Assembly: GCF_000427665.1 (NCBI RefSeq)
Contig: NZ_KE386572.1
Location: forward strand, 1,281,117-1,345,116
DNA length: 64,000 nt
Source: Geminicoccus roseus DSM 18922
GTDB taxonomy: Bacteria > Pseudomonadota > Alphaproteobacteria > Geminicoccales > Geminicoccaceae
Direction of reading: 5' to 3'
The position numbers and the translations under genes are program-made. Below are positions 42,906-51,016 of this stretch, in pieces (position 1 is the stretch's first letter; every line of letters starts with the position of its first letter). The notes beneath the pieces are model-generated. The model was not told where the DNA came from, searched no databases, and saw only the letters and a program-made list of their open reading frames with translations.

Positions 42906-44180
42906 TCAGGCGGCGAAGTCGTAGGACGGCGTGGGGGCCGCCGCCGGCTGGCGGTTCAGGCGGTTGATGGCGAGCTGCATCCAGGCAAGCGAGGCCAGGA
43001 TGATGACCAGGAGCAGCAGGAAGCAGCTGGACCACAGGCCGGTCAGGTCCTTGAGCGCGCCGAACGCGATCGGCAGGACGAAGCCGCCCAGGCCGCCCAC
43101 CATGCCGACCACGCCACCGACCGCACCGATGCTGTCCGGGTAATAGACGGGGATGTGCTTGTAGACCGCCGCCTTGCCCAGGCTCATGAAGAAGCCCAGC
43201 ACGAAGACCAGAACCAGGAAGACGATCGGGCTGATCGCCAGCAGGCTTGCGCTGGCGCCGCTTGCGGGCAGGCACAGGAGCAGGGTGGCGGCAGCCGAGA
43301 CCATGAGCGTCATGTACATGACCTTGCGCGCCCCGATCCGGTCGGAGAGCACGCCGCCATAGGCGCGGAAGATGCTGGCGGGGATCGAGTAGCCCGCGGC
43401 GATCAGGCCGGCGGTCTTGAGGTCGAAGCCGTAGACGCCCACCAGGTAGCGCGGCAGCCAGAGCGCCAGGGCGACGAAGCCGCCGAACGCGAAGAAGTAG
43501 TAGAGCGCGAACCGCCATACCTGGACGTTCTTCAGCGGCGCGAACTCGTCCCAGAATTTCTTCGGCGCGGTCTTCCCCGCCCTGCGCGCCCGGAAGGCCG
43601 GGTCGTCGGTGGTCGTGAACCAGAACACGACCGCCATGACGCCAAGCCCGAGCGCCCACAGCACGGCCACGGCCTGCCAGTCCCAGGCAAGAAGAACGAA
43701 GGGCGCCAGGAACTTGGTGACGGCGGCACCGACATTGCCGGCGCCGAACAGGCCCAGCGCCGTGCCCTGCTTCTCCGCCGGGAAGAAGGGAGAAACATAG
43801 GCGACGCCGACAGCGAACGAGCCGCCGGCTAGCCCCACCCCCAGCCCCGCCAGCAGCATCTGCGGAAAGGTCGTGGCGAACGCCAGGCCGAAGGTGGCGA
43901 GCATCGCCGCCAGCATGGTGGCGGTGTAGACGAGGCGTCCGCCATAGCGGTTGGTCCAGACGCCTAGCAGGATCCGGACGAGCGAGCCGGTCAGGATCGG
44001 CATGCCCAGAAGGATGCCGAACTCGGTCTCGCTCAGGCCGAGTTCGTCTTTGATGCGCACGCCGATGATTGAGAAGATCGTCCACACGGCGAAGCAGACG
44101 GTGAAGGCGATGGTCGACATCCAAAGAGCCCGGGCAGGCGCATCGGCCCGGATCGGATCCAGTTGCTGAAAATCGGCCAT
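42906..44180 (-). CDS. narK: MFS nitrate/nitrite transporter (NarK type)
   Basis: The product has 424 residues with twelve hydrophobic segments. The two nitrate signature regions are recognisable: GLGVGLAGGSFAVGVAYVSPFFP and, in the second half, GAVGGVVGMVGGLGGFVLPI. It brings nitrate into the cytoplasm for NasA and is the first gene of the structural operon. It is preceded by a 300-bp leader with a probable sigma-54 promoter and ANTAR hairpins. Confidence 0.93.
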   Translation of the reverse strand: MADFQQLDPIRADAPARALWMSTIAFTVCFAVWTIFSIIGVRIKDELGLSETEFGILLGMPILTGSLVRILLGVWTNRYGGRLVYTATMLAAMLATFGLAFATTFPQMLLAGLGVGLAGGSFAVGVAYVSPFFPAEKQGTALGLFGAGNVGAAVTKFLAPFVLLAWDWQAVAVLWALGLGVMAVVFWFTTTDDPAFRARRAGKTAPKKFWDEFAPLKNVQVWRFALYYFFAFGGFVALALWLPRYLVGVYGFDLKTAGLIAAGYSIPASIFRAYGGVLSDRIGARKVMYMTLMVSAAATLLLCLPASGASASLLAISPIVFLVLVFVLGFFMSLGKAAVYKHIPVYYPDSIGAVGGVVGMVGGLGGFVLPIAFGALKDLTGLWSSCFLLLLVIILASLAWMQLAINRLNRQPAAAPTPSYDFAA

Positions 44181-44257
44181 GGTGATTGCTCCCGGGCGCG
44201 AGGGGATCGCGCGGTGGCATGTCGTTGGAACGACGCAGGCTGCCTGTCGGACGACGC

Positions 44258-44275
44258 CGCTCCGGCGCTGGAGCG
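44258..44275 (-). promoter_or_regulatory. NasT target hairpin P2 (hexaloop AGCGCC)
   Basis: On the narK-sense strand, CGCTCC pairs with GGAGCG around the six-base loop AGCGCC. A at loop position 1 and G at position 4 match the known ANTAR recognition rule. It lies about 77 bases before the narK start and 38 bases after P1. A further inverted repeat, GTCGTTCCAACGAC, lies at 44221-44234, but no U-run was found, so the terminator itself is not identified. Confidence 0.75.
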
Positions 44276-44313
44276 TGCCTGTTCCTGGCCAGCAGCTTTG
44301 CTTGGGGGAGGGG

Positions 44314-44333
44314 GACGCCCGCCGTTGGACGTC
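44314..44333 (-). promoter_or_regulatory. NasT target hairpin P1 (hexaloop AACGGC)
   Basis: On the narK-sense strand, GACGTCC pairs with GGGCGTC (one G-U pair) around the hexaloop AACGGC, again with A1 and G4. Paired hairpins of this kind are what dimeric ANTAR antiterminators such as NasT bind in nas leaders. The hairpin sits just downstream of the predicted sigma-54 start site. Confidence 0.78.
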
Positions 44334-44366
44334 GAGAGCAGACCCATGAAGGGTCGGATCCAGCTA

Positions 44367-44382
44367 TGCAAAAGCCGGGCCA
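44367..44382 (-). promoter_or_regulatory. Sigma-54 promoter of the narK operon
   Basis: On the minus strand TGGCCCGGCTTTTGCA matches the -24/-12 consensus, with GG and GC spaced by exactly ten bases. Transcription would begin near 44355, so both ANTAR hairpins would be in the leader. Sigma-54 control normally means NtrC, that is, nitrogen limitation. Confidence 0.75.
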
Positions 44383-44492
44383 AAGAGCGCGGCCGACGAA
44401 TGGCCTTTTCTAACAGCTAGTTACGGAGTGGGCCCGACCGGGACCTACGGCGACGGTTGCTCAAAGTGCCGCCAACCGCCCCGGCAGGCTGC

Positions 44493-45761
44493 TCAACGAA
44501 CAGGCGTGTCCCGTGCTTCGGGCGGTGCGCCCGCTTCATCGGCTTCCCGCTGGCTCTGGATGTAGGCTTCCACCTGATCAGGGTCGAACCGGGCACCGTC
44601 GAAGAAGCCGTCCGGCCCCAGCACGAGGCTGGCGCCGCTGGCGCCTACCGGCGTCGCGACCTCCAGCCCGCCCTCGACCTTGGCATTGGCGCCCGGCAGA
44701 GCCGCACCCATGGACCGCAGCACCCGCCGGTAGATGTCTGGCCGATAAGTGTCCGCCGCGGTCGCCACGTGGTGGGTCTCGTGCCGGATCTGCTGCCAGC
44801 GCACCATCTGGGTGTAGAACCACAAGGCGTGGCTCTTCCATGGGAAGGTGGCTGCCTTGGCGAAGGGAATGAAGAAGTCGGCGACCTGCCTCGTGGTGCC
44901 GGCATCCACGCGGATGGCACCCGACAGGGCGGGCTCCAGCCAGGCCGCCGGCACGCCCACATAGCCGGGCCCTGCCAGGATTGCCGCCAGCTCCGGCCGA
45001 TGGGCCGGTTCGGCGCACCAGGCCGCAGCTTGGTAGACAGCCCGCACCAGACCCGACAACGCATCAGGATGCTGCTCCGCCCATTCCTCCTGGGCGCCCA
45101 GCACCTTGTCCGGGCTCGACTGCCAGATCGCAGCCTTGACCGTGGCGATCCGGGCATGGCCACCCGTCACCGCCACGGTGCTCCAGGGCTCGCCTACGCA
45201 GAAACCGTCGATCTCGCCCGCTTCCAGAGCCGATGCCATCATCGATGGGCGCACGATCACCGTGTCGATGTCGTGGTCCGGCTTCACCCCGCAGCCGGCA
45301 AGCCAGTAGCGCAGCTCGTAGTGGTGCGCCGAATGCGGATGCACCACGGCGAAACGCAGGCGCGCTGCCCTGGCCGCGCGCCGCGCCCGGACCGTCGCCG
45401 CCAGGGCGCTGCCGTTGGCGTGAGGATCGAGGTCGGCGCGGGCGCCATGACGGAGCATCTCCTCCCACAGCCGGTCCGCCACCGTCACCGCGTTCCCGCC
45501 GAGACCCAGCGCCATCGGCACGATCGTCCGCGACCCCAAAGGCGTCAGGCCGAGATTGCCGGCGATCGGCATCGGCGCCAGCATGTGCGCCACCTGGAAG
45601 TTTCCGGCCGCCAGCCGGTCCCGGATGTTCGCCCAGGAGGCTTCCCGCACCAGCGTGAGGTCGATGCCCTCGGCCCTGGCAAAACCCTTCTCCCTGGCGA
45701 TCACCAGGAGGGCGCTGTCGAGCAGCGGCATGAAGCCGGCCGTGACGGCATGAAGGCTCAT
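44493..45761 (-). CDS. nasS: NasS-type nitrate sensor (NrtA-like)
   Basis: This 422-residue protein has the fold of ABC nitrate-binding proteins (VTAGFMPLLDSALLVIAREKGF, IVRPSMMASALEAGEIDGFCVGEPWS, KSHALWFYTQMVRW). It lacks a signal peptide, so it stays in the cytoplasm, which fits NasS and not a transporter component. NasS is known to hold NasT inactive until nitrate or nitrite binds. It overlaps nasT by 4 bases. No ABC permease or ATPase genes are nearby, which supports the sensor role. Confidence 0.9.
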   Translation of the reverse strand: MSLHAVTAGFMPLLDSALLVIAREKGFARAEGIDLTLVREASWANIRDRLAAGNFQVAHMLAPMPIAGNLGLTPLGSRTIVPMALGLGGNAVTVADRLWEEMLRHGARADLDPHANGSALAATVRARRAARAARLRFAVVHPHSAHHYELRYWLAGCGVKPDHDIDTVIVRPSMMASALEAGEIDGFCVGEPWSTVAVTGGHARIATVKAAIWQSSPDKVLGAQEEWAEQHPDALSGLVRAVYQAAAWCAEPAHRPELAAILAGPGYVGVPAAWLEPALSGAIRVDAGTTRQVADFFIPFAKAATFPWKSHALWFYTQMVRWQQIRHETHHVATAADTYRPDIYRRVLRSMGAALPGANAKVEGGLEVATPVGASGASLVLGPDGFFDGARFDPDQVEAYIQSQREADEAGAPPEARDTPVR

Positions 45762-46360
45762 GGGCTGCCTCCCTTGTCCAGCAGGCTGGCCGCCGTCACC
45801 AGGCTCTGGGCGATCTCCACGATCTTGCGGTTCTGGTTCATGGCCGTCCTGCGCAGGAGCGCATAGGCCGCCTCTTCCGAGCAGCCGCGCGAGTTCATGA
45901 GGATCGCCTTGGCGCGCTCGATCAGCTTGCGGTTCTCCAGCTCGCTGCGGGCATCCTCCAGCTCGCGCACCAGCCGGGAATAGGCGTTGAAGCGGCTGAC
46001 CGCCATGTCGAGGATCGGCTTGACCCGTTCCCGCTTCAGCCCGTCCACGACATAGGCCGAGACTCCCGCATCGACGGCCCTCTGGATCGAGCTGGCATCC
46101 GAGCGGTCCACGAACATGGCGATCGGCCGCTGGACCGCCCGCGAGAGCTGAAACATGTTCTCCAGCATGTCGCGGTCCGGGTTTCCCAGATCGATGATGA
46201 TGACGTCCGGATTGATCTCCGCGATCCGGCGCGCGATCCCGACCATGTCGTGGACCAGCGTGACCTTGTCGTGCCCGGCCTCCCGCAGCCCCGCCTCGAT
46301 GATCGAGGCGCGGATATGGTCTTCGTCGATGATGAGGACGGCCAGGCCATGCGCGGTCAT
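45758..46360 (-). CDS. nasT: NasT, ANTAR-domain antiterminator
   Basis: The product has 200 residues. The N-terminal pseudo-receiver domain (LAVLIIDEDHIRASIIEAGL, with an Asp in PDVIIIDLGNPDRD) is joined by a coiled coil to the C-terminal ANTAR RNA-binding domain (about 130-192: ENRKLIERAKAILMNSRG, SEEAAYALLRRTAMNQNRKI). It should bind the two hexaloop hairpins in the narK leader and let transcription proceed when released by NasS. Confidence 0.93.
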   Translation of the reverse strand: MTAHGLAVLIIDEDHIRASIIEAGLREAGHDKVTLVHDMVGIARRIAEINPDVIIIDLGNPDRDMLENMFQLSRAVQRPIAMFVDRSDASSIQRAVDAGVSAYVVDGLKRERVKPILDMAVSRFNAYSRLVRELEDARSELENRKLIERAKAILMNSRGCSEEAAYALLRRTAMNQNRKIVEIAQSLVTAASLLDKGGSP

Positions 46361-46447
46361 GCCGGCATCTTGCGCAGCCGAAGCCCCGCTTTCAAATCCA
46401 GATTGGCCCGGGCGGCGCGCTGGCGATGCGCCGCCGCCAAGGAGTGG

Positions 46448-47464
46448 TCAGCCGGTGCTGCCGGGCGGATGCAGCATCGCGTCGATCAGCCGGCGGCTGG
46501 CGATGGCGTCGTCGATGTTCACCATCGGCCGGCGGTTCTGGTCAAGCGCGTCCAAAAAGTCCGCGATCAGGGCGCGGTGGGAATCGCGGGGAAAGGCCAT
46601 GGGATCGGCGCCGCCGCCCAGGGTCTGCTCCTCGCCGAGCTTCTCGTGTCGGCCATCCTGGTGGAACAGGTCGAGGCTGCCGCCTTCCAGGCGCGCGGTG
46701 GCCTTGCTGAACACCAGGTCGATCCGCTCGGAGAAGCCCGGATAGCAGGCGGTGGTGGCGAGGATCATGCCGGGCGCCCGGGTGGCGCCGAAGCGCGCCA
46801 GGGCCGAGACATGGTCCTCGGTCTCCATGCGGTGCAAAGCGGTGGTGGCGACGGTGGACGCCTCGATGGCGATCTCGCCCACCAGGGAGCGCAGCAGGTC
46901 CAGGACATGGATGCCCTGGGTGAGCAGGACGCCGCCGCCGTCGCGGGCCAGCGTCCCGCGGCCTGGCTCGTCGTAATAGCTCTGCGGGCGCCACCAGGGG
47001 ATCATGCAGTGCGCCGCGCAGAGTTCGCCCAGCTCGCCAGAGGCGATCAGGTCGAACAGGCGGCGCGAGGCCGGGCGGAAGCGGTGCTGCAGGACGACCC
47101 CGATCTGCAGGTTCCTGGCAGCGGCCAGGTCGCGCAGTTCCTCGGCGACGCTTGTGGTCAGCCCGACCGGCTTCTCGATCAGAAGATGCTTGCCGGCCTG
47201 CAGCACGGCCTTGCCGAGCGCATCGTGGCTGTCCGGGGGCGTGAGCAGGACGACCGCCTCGACCCGGGCATCGGCCAGGACCTGGTCGATGTCGGTGATG
47301 GTCGGGAAAGGGAACACTTCAGCGAACGCCGCGCAACGTTCCTGCGTCCGGGCAGCGGCCCACACCACCTCGGCCCGCTCGGACAGGTCCTGGAGGCACA
47401 TGGCATGGGGGCGAACAGCCATGCCCAGGCCGATCACGGCGATGCCTCGGCGCTGACGGCTCAT
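46448..47464 (-). CDS. Gfo/Idh/MocA-family oxidoreductase
   Basis: The start at 47464 overlaps the previous stop (ATGA); product 338 residues. The N-terminal NAD(P) domain (IAVIGLGMAVRPHAMCL, then VLLTPPDSHDALGKAVLQAG) is followed by the family lysine in the LIEKPVGL motif near residue 95 and a C-terminal substrate domain with GGGVLLTQGIHVLDLLRSLVG. These enzymes oxidise or reduce hydroxyl groups of sugars, cyclitols and related compounds. It is the last gene of the leftward catabolic operon, so it may act on an alcohol of the imported compound. Confidence 0.88.
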   Translation of the reverse strand: MSRQRRGIAVIGLGMAVRPHAMCLQDLSERAEVVWAAARTQERCAAFAEVFPFPTITDIDQVLADARVEAVVLLTPPDSHDALGKAVLQAGKHLLIEKPVGLTTSVAEELRDLAAARNLQIGVVLQHRFRPASRRLFDLIASGELGELCAAHCMIPWWRPQSYYDEPGRGTLARDGGGVLLTQGIHVLDLLRSLVGEIAIEASTVATTALHRMETEDHVSALARFGATRAPGMILATTACYPGFSERIDLVFSKATARLEGGSLDLFHQDGRHEKLGEEQTLGGGADPMAFPRDSHRALIADFLDALDQNRRPMVNIDDAIASRRLIDAMLHPPGSTG

Positions 47465-48297
47465 CGGGTCTCTCCTGCAGCGAAGAAGTCGCAGATCGCT
47501 TCGACCTGCCCTTCCAGCATCTGCATGCCGCGCTGGACCTGGCAACCCCTGGCGGCGGCGGCCTCGACCAGCGGCGAGGTGGCGGGCTTGAGGATCACGT
47601 CCACGACCAGGGACGAGGGAGCGATGCGGGAAGGCTCGATCGGGTAGGGATCGGATGGCCGCATGCCGAGCGGGGTGCAGTTGACCACCACGTCGAAGCC
47701 GTCCGGATCGGGCGCTCCGGTCTCGACCGCCAGGCCCGGATGGGCCTGCCCGACGCTGGCGGCGAGTTCCTCCAGGCGGCGCTGGTCGACATCGTAGAGG
47801 CGCAGGAGTGCAGGCTTCTCGTCGGCCATGGCATGCGCCACCGCACGCCCGGCACCGCCGGCGCCGGTGAGCAGCACGCGCCGGCCGGCCACGCTGCGGC
47901 CGTCATCGGCCAGCGCCCGGATGCAGCCCTTGCCGTCGAAATTGTCGCCGACCAGCCGGCCGTCGGCGGTGCGGCGGATCGCGTTGACCGCGCCGATCCG
48001 CCGGGCGCTCGGCAGGATTTCGTCCAGGAGATCCATGACGGCGATCTTGTGCGGGACCGTGACGACGATGCCGCCGAGGTTCTGGATCAGGCGCAGGCCG
48101 GCCATCGTTGCTTTCAGGTCGGCGGGCGCGACATGGGCGGGCGCAAGCACCGCCTTGGCGCCGCGCCGGCGGAAGGCCGGGTTGAACAGGCCGGGCGAGC
48201 CCACCTGGGCGATCGGGTCGCCGATGATCAGGAAGAGGCGGGTGTCGCCGCCGAGCGGCAGGGGCAGGCCCGGCAGGTCGGGGAGGTCCTGGGTCAT
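47461..48297 (-). CDS. Shikimate-dehydrogenase-like protein (AroE paralogue)
   Basis: The product has 278 residues; start by ATGA overlap with the MaoC gene. The fold is AroE: catalytic lysine in VVTVPHKIAVM, aspartate in DNFDGKG, NAD(P) loop LLTGAGGAGRAVAHA, and VVNCTPLGM. The shikimate-binding S-x-S motif near the N-terminus is changed (GDPIAQVGSP instead of the usual GxPIxHSLSP), leaving only the second serine. This and its place in a catabolic operon suggest a different hydroxy acid substrate, such as quinate or another cyclic acid. A biosynthetic aroE presumably exists elsewhere. Confidence 0.85.
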   Translation of the reverse strand: MTQDLPDLPGLPLPLGGDTRLFLIIGDPIAQVGSPGLFNPAFRRRGAKAVLAPAHVAPADLKATMAGLRLIQNLGGIVVTVPHKIAVMDLLDEILPSARRIGAVNAIRRTADGRLVGDNFDGKGCIRALADDGRSVAGRRVLLTGAGGAGRAVAHAMADEKPALLRLYDVDQRRLEELAASVGQAHPGLAVETGAPDPDGFDVVVNCTPLGMRPSDPYPIEPSRIAPSSLVVDVILKPATSPLVEAAAARGCQVQRGMQMLEGQVEAICDFFAAGETR

Positions 48298-48728
48298 CCT
48301 ACCCATTTCATGATGTGCCGGCCGACGACGCAGAGTTCGCCGTCGTGGCGGGTGATGGTGCATTCGGCGGTGGAGCGGGACGTCGTCTCGTCCAGCTCGA
48401 CGATCCGGTAGCGGGCGGTCAGCGTGTCGCCCAGGAAGACCGGCGCCAAAAAGCGCAGGCGGTCGTAGCCGAGCGTGACCGGGCGGCGCGGCGACCCGCC
48501 GTCGATCGCCCGGGCGCTGAGCGCCGCCTCGGGCGCGGACAACAGGCCCAGCACCGCCAGGCCATGGGCGATCCGCTTGCCGAACGGCGTCGTGGCGGCA
48601 TAGTGCTCGTTCACGTGAAGCGGATCGAAGTCGCCGCTGATCGCGCAGAAGAAGCCGAGATCCGCCTCGGTGAAGGTCTTGGTGAAGCTGGTCTCGATGC
48701 CCGGCTTCACGTCGCCGAACATGCTCAT
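48294..48728 (-). CDS. MaoC-like enoyl-CoA hydratase (short)
   Basis: This is a 144-residue hot-dog fold protein. The R-specific hydratase motif is present: FCAISGDFDPLHVNEHYAATTPFGKRIAHGLAVLGLLSA, with the catalytic Asp and His spaced as in PhaJ. It hydrates 2-enoyl-CoA to (R)-3-hydroxyacyl-CoA. It overlaps both neighbours by 4 bases. A second MaoC gene lies in the divergent operon at 55984. Confidence 0.88.
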   Translation of the reverse strand: MSMFGDVKPGIETSFTKTFTEADLGFFCAISGDFDPLHVNEHYAATTPFGKRIAHGLAVLGLLSAPEAALSARAIDGGSPRRPVTLGYDRLRFLAPVFLGDTLTARYRIVELDETTSRSTAECTITRHDGELCVVGRHIMKWVG

Positions 48729-49489
48729 GCCGGCTTGGACTTGCGGTTCAGGAACGCGCCGACCCGCTCCTTGCGCTCCGGCGTGTCCAGGATCAGCGAC
48801 GCCAGCAGGCGCTCCAGCTTGAGCGACTGGCGGATCGGGTCTTCCGCCGCCTCGCGCAGGACCTCGCGGGCAAAACGGATCGCCGGCGGGCTGCGCTCGG
48901 CGATCTTCTTGCCAAGCTCGATGGCCTTTCCCAGCACCTGGTCGGCCGGGACGACCCTCGCGGCGATGCCATGGGCGCCGGCCTCGGCGCCGGTGAGGGC
49001 GCGGCCGGTCAGGATCAGGTCGGCGGCGATGGCGCGGCCGGCCAGATGCAGGATGCGCTGGGTGCCGCCCTGCCCCGCGATCACGCCGATGCCGGTCTCC
49101 GGCAGCGCCAGGTTGGCGTCCTCGGCGCACACCATCAGGTCGCAGGAGAGCGCCAGCTCGAAGCCGCCGCCAACCGCATGGCCGCGCACTGCGGCAATGG
49201 TGGGCTTGCGGGCATGGGCAAAGCGGTCGAATTCCTCCAGCCAGTCGGCCAGGACCGCCTCGATCGCGGTCTTGTGGTGCACCTCGGTGAGGTCGGCGCC
49301 CACCGAGAAGTGGGTCGGCGTGCCGGCCAGGACGACCGCATGGATGGAATCGTCCTGCTCGGCCTCGACCAGCGCGGCCACCAGGTCCTTGGCCATCCGG
49401 TCGGAGAGCGGATTGCCACGCCGGGGCTGGCCGGTCATGGTCAGGATGCGGACGGGACCGTCCGTGGTGATCGCGAGATGCTCGGTCAT
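48725..49489 (-). CDS. Enoyl-CoA hydratase/isomerase (crotonase)
   Basis: The product has 254 residues. The oxyanion-hole segments are GTPTHFSVGADLTEV and IAAVRGHAVGGGFELALSCDLMVCAE, and ALPETGIGVIAGQGGTQRI follows with the usual catalytic glutamate region. In this operon it should act on the CoA ester made by the CoA-transferase encoded just upstream. Coupled by ATGA to that gene. Confidence 0.9.
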   Translation of the reverse strand: MTEHLAITTDGPVRILTMTGQPRRGNPLSDRMAKDLVAALVEAEQDDSIHAVVLAGTPTHFSVGADLTEVHHKTAIEAVLADWLEEFDRFAHARKPTIAAVRGHAVGGGFELALSCDLMVCAEDANLALPETGIGVIAGQGGTQRILHLAGRAIAADLILTGRALTGAEAGAHGIAARVVPADQVLGKAIELGKKIAERSPPAIRFAREVLREAAEDPIRQSLKLERLLASLILDTPERKERVGAFLNRKSKPA

Positions 49490-51012
49490 GACGGGAAATG
49501 CTCCGCGCTCATCAGCCTGGGATGACGCACGATCGGGGTGAAGCCCATCCGGGCCAGGATGTCCTGCTCGATGTCGATGCCGGCGGCGACTTCGATGAGT
49601 TCCACCCCTTCCGGGGTGAGCGTGAACACCGCGCGTTCGGTGACGTAGACGACGGTCTGGCCGCGCTCCAGCGCCTGGTGGCCGCTGAAGGTGACGCCGG
49701 CGACCTCGTGGACGAATTTCTGGATCTTGCCGGGCTCGATCACCCGGACGCCGCCGCCGCCGATGTCGAGCCTGGTGCCCTTGGTGTCGAAGCTGCCGCA
49801 GAACACCACCTTCTTGGCGTTCTGGGTGATGTCGATGAATCCGCCGGGGCCGATGAAATCCTGACCCAGATGGCTGACATTGACGTTGCCGTGCCGGTCG
49901 CACTCGGCCATGCCGAGAAAGGCGATGTCCAGGCCGCCGCCATGGTAGAAATCGAACTGGTCGCAGGCCGACACGATCGCCATCGGGTTCACCGCCATGC
50001 CGAACAGCGTGCCGGTGATCATGGCCCCGCCATGGATGCCCTGCTCGATCGTGGTCCAGTAGCGGTGGAACTCGTGGCGCTCGGCGATGATGGCGGCCAC
50101 GCCGGAGGATGCGCCGAAGCCGAAATTGACGGTGGCTCCTTCCACCAGTTCGGCGGCGGCGCGCAGGGCCAGGACCCGCTTCATCCCGCCCGAGGCGTCC
50201 TCGGAGACCGGCAAGGCGGTGGTGCGCTTCAGGCCGGCCAGCGCCGGATCATAGGATCCCCGATAGGTCTGCTCCTGGGCGGGCGCCACCAGGATGTCGG
50301 TGACCAGCGCCCCCGGCACCTTGACGTCGCGCGGCGGCTGGCTGGCAGTCTCCACCTGGGCGCGCACCTGAACGACCACCCGGCCGCCATTGTTGTGCGC
50401 GGCCATCGCTGCGGCGAAGCTGTCCAGGTCGGCCGGCTCCTCCACCAGGCTGAGGTTGCCGGCCGCGTCAGCGTAGGAGCCCTTCAGGATCGCGACGTCG
50501 ACCTTGAGCGGCCGGTAGCGCAGGTAGGTCTCGCCCTCGATCTCGATCAGCTCGACCAGATCCTCCTTCGCCGCCGCGTTGATCTTGCCGCCCTGGCGGC
50601 GCGGATCGGCGAACGTCTCCAGCCCGGTCTTGGTGATCAGGCCCGGCCGGCCGGCGCCGCTTTCCCGCAGGAGCAGGCTGATCACGCCGCCGGGTAGCGA
50701 ATAGGCCTCGATCTTGTCCAGGCGGGCCAGCTCCTGCATCGGCCGGGACCAGGTCCAGTGCCCGCCGATGACCCGTTTGACCATACCCTCATGAGCGAAG
50801 CGATTGGCGCCGCGCCGGTCGCGGTCGCCAAAGCCCAGGGCATGGACCAGGGTGAGGCCTCGGGGATGGCCGGTCTCCAGGAAGCGCTTCTCGATCGCCT
50901 CGAACACCAGGTCGGGCTCGAGCAGGCCGCCGCCGGATGCCGCCACCGCGATGGTGGCGCCGTCCTCGATCGAGGCGGCAATCTGCGCGGCGCTGCGGAG
51001 CTTGCCGGTCAT
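49486..51012 (-). CDS. Acyl-CoA:acetate/3-ketoacid CoA-transferase (YdiF/PCT type)
   Basis: The product is 508 residues with alpha and beta halves fused, as in propionate CoA-transferases. N-terminal IAVAASGGGLLEPDLVFEAIEKRF and LVHALGFGDRDRRGANRFAHEGMVKRVIGGH belong to the alpha part. The beta part begins near 270 (LALRAAAELVEGATVNFGFGASSGVAAIIAE), where the catalytic glutamate of the family is expected. It would activate the TRAP-imported acid with acetyl-CoA or another donor. It follows dctM by 4 bases. Confidence 0.9.
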   Translation of the reverse strand: MTGKLRSAAQIAASIEDGATIAVAASGGGLLEPDLVFEAIEKRFLETGHPRGLTLVHALGFGDRDRRGANRFAHEGMVKRVIGGHWTWSRPMQELARLDKIEAYSLPGGVISLLLRESGAGRPGLITKTGLETFADPRRQGGKINAAAKEDLVELIEIEGETYLRYRPLKVDVAILKGSYADAAGNLSLVEEPADLDSFAAAMAAHNNGGRVVVQVRAQVETASQPPRDVKVPGALVTDILVAPAQEQTYRGSYDPALAGLKRTTALPVSEDASGGMKRVLALRAAAELVEGATVNFGFGASSGVAAIIAERHEFHRYWTTIEQGIHGGAMITGTLFGMAVNPMAIVSACDQFDFYHGGGLDIAFLGMAECDRHGNVNVSHLGQDFIGPGGFIDITQNAKKVVFCGSFDTKGTRLDIGGGGVRVIEPGKIQKFVHEVAGVTFSGHQALERGQTVVYVTERAVFTLTPEGVELIEVAAGIDIEQDILARMGFTPIVRHPRLMSAEHFPS

Positions 51013-51016
51013 CGCC

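Noticed and set aside
40485-43832. Very long plus-strand open frame (1115 codons) opposite nirB and narK
   Set aside because: It is antisense to two well-supported genes, has shadow-type composition (rich in Asp, His, Arg, Gln) and no recognisable domain. GC-rich genes often leave such frames open.
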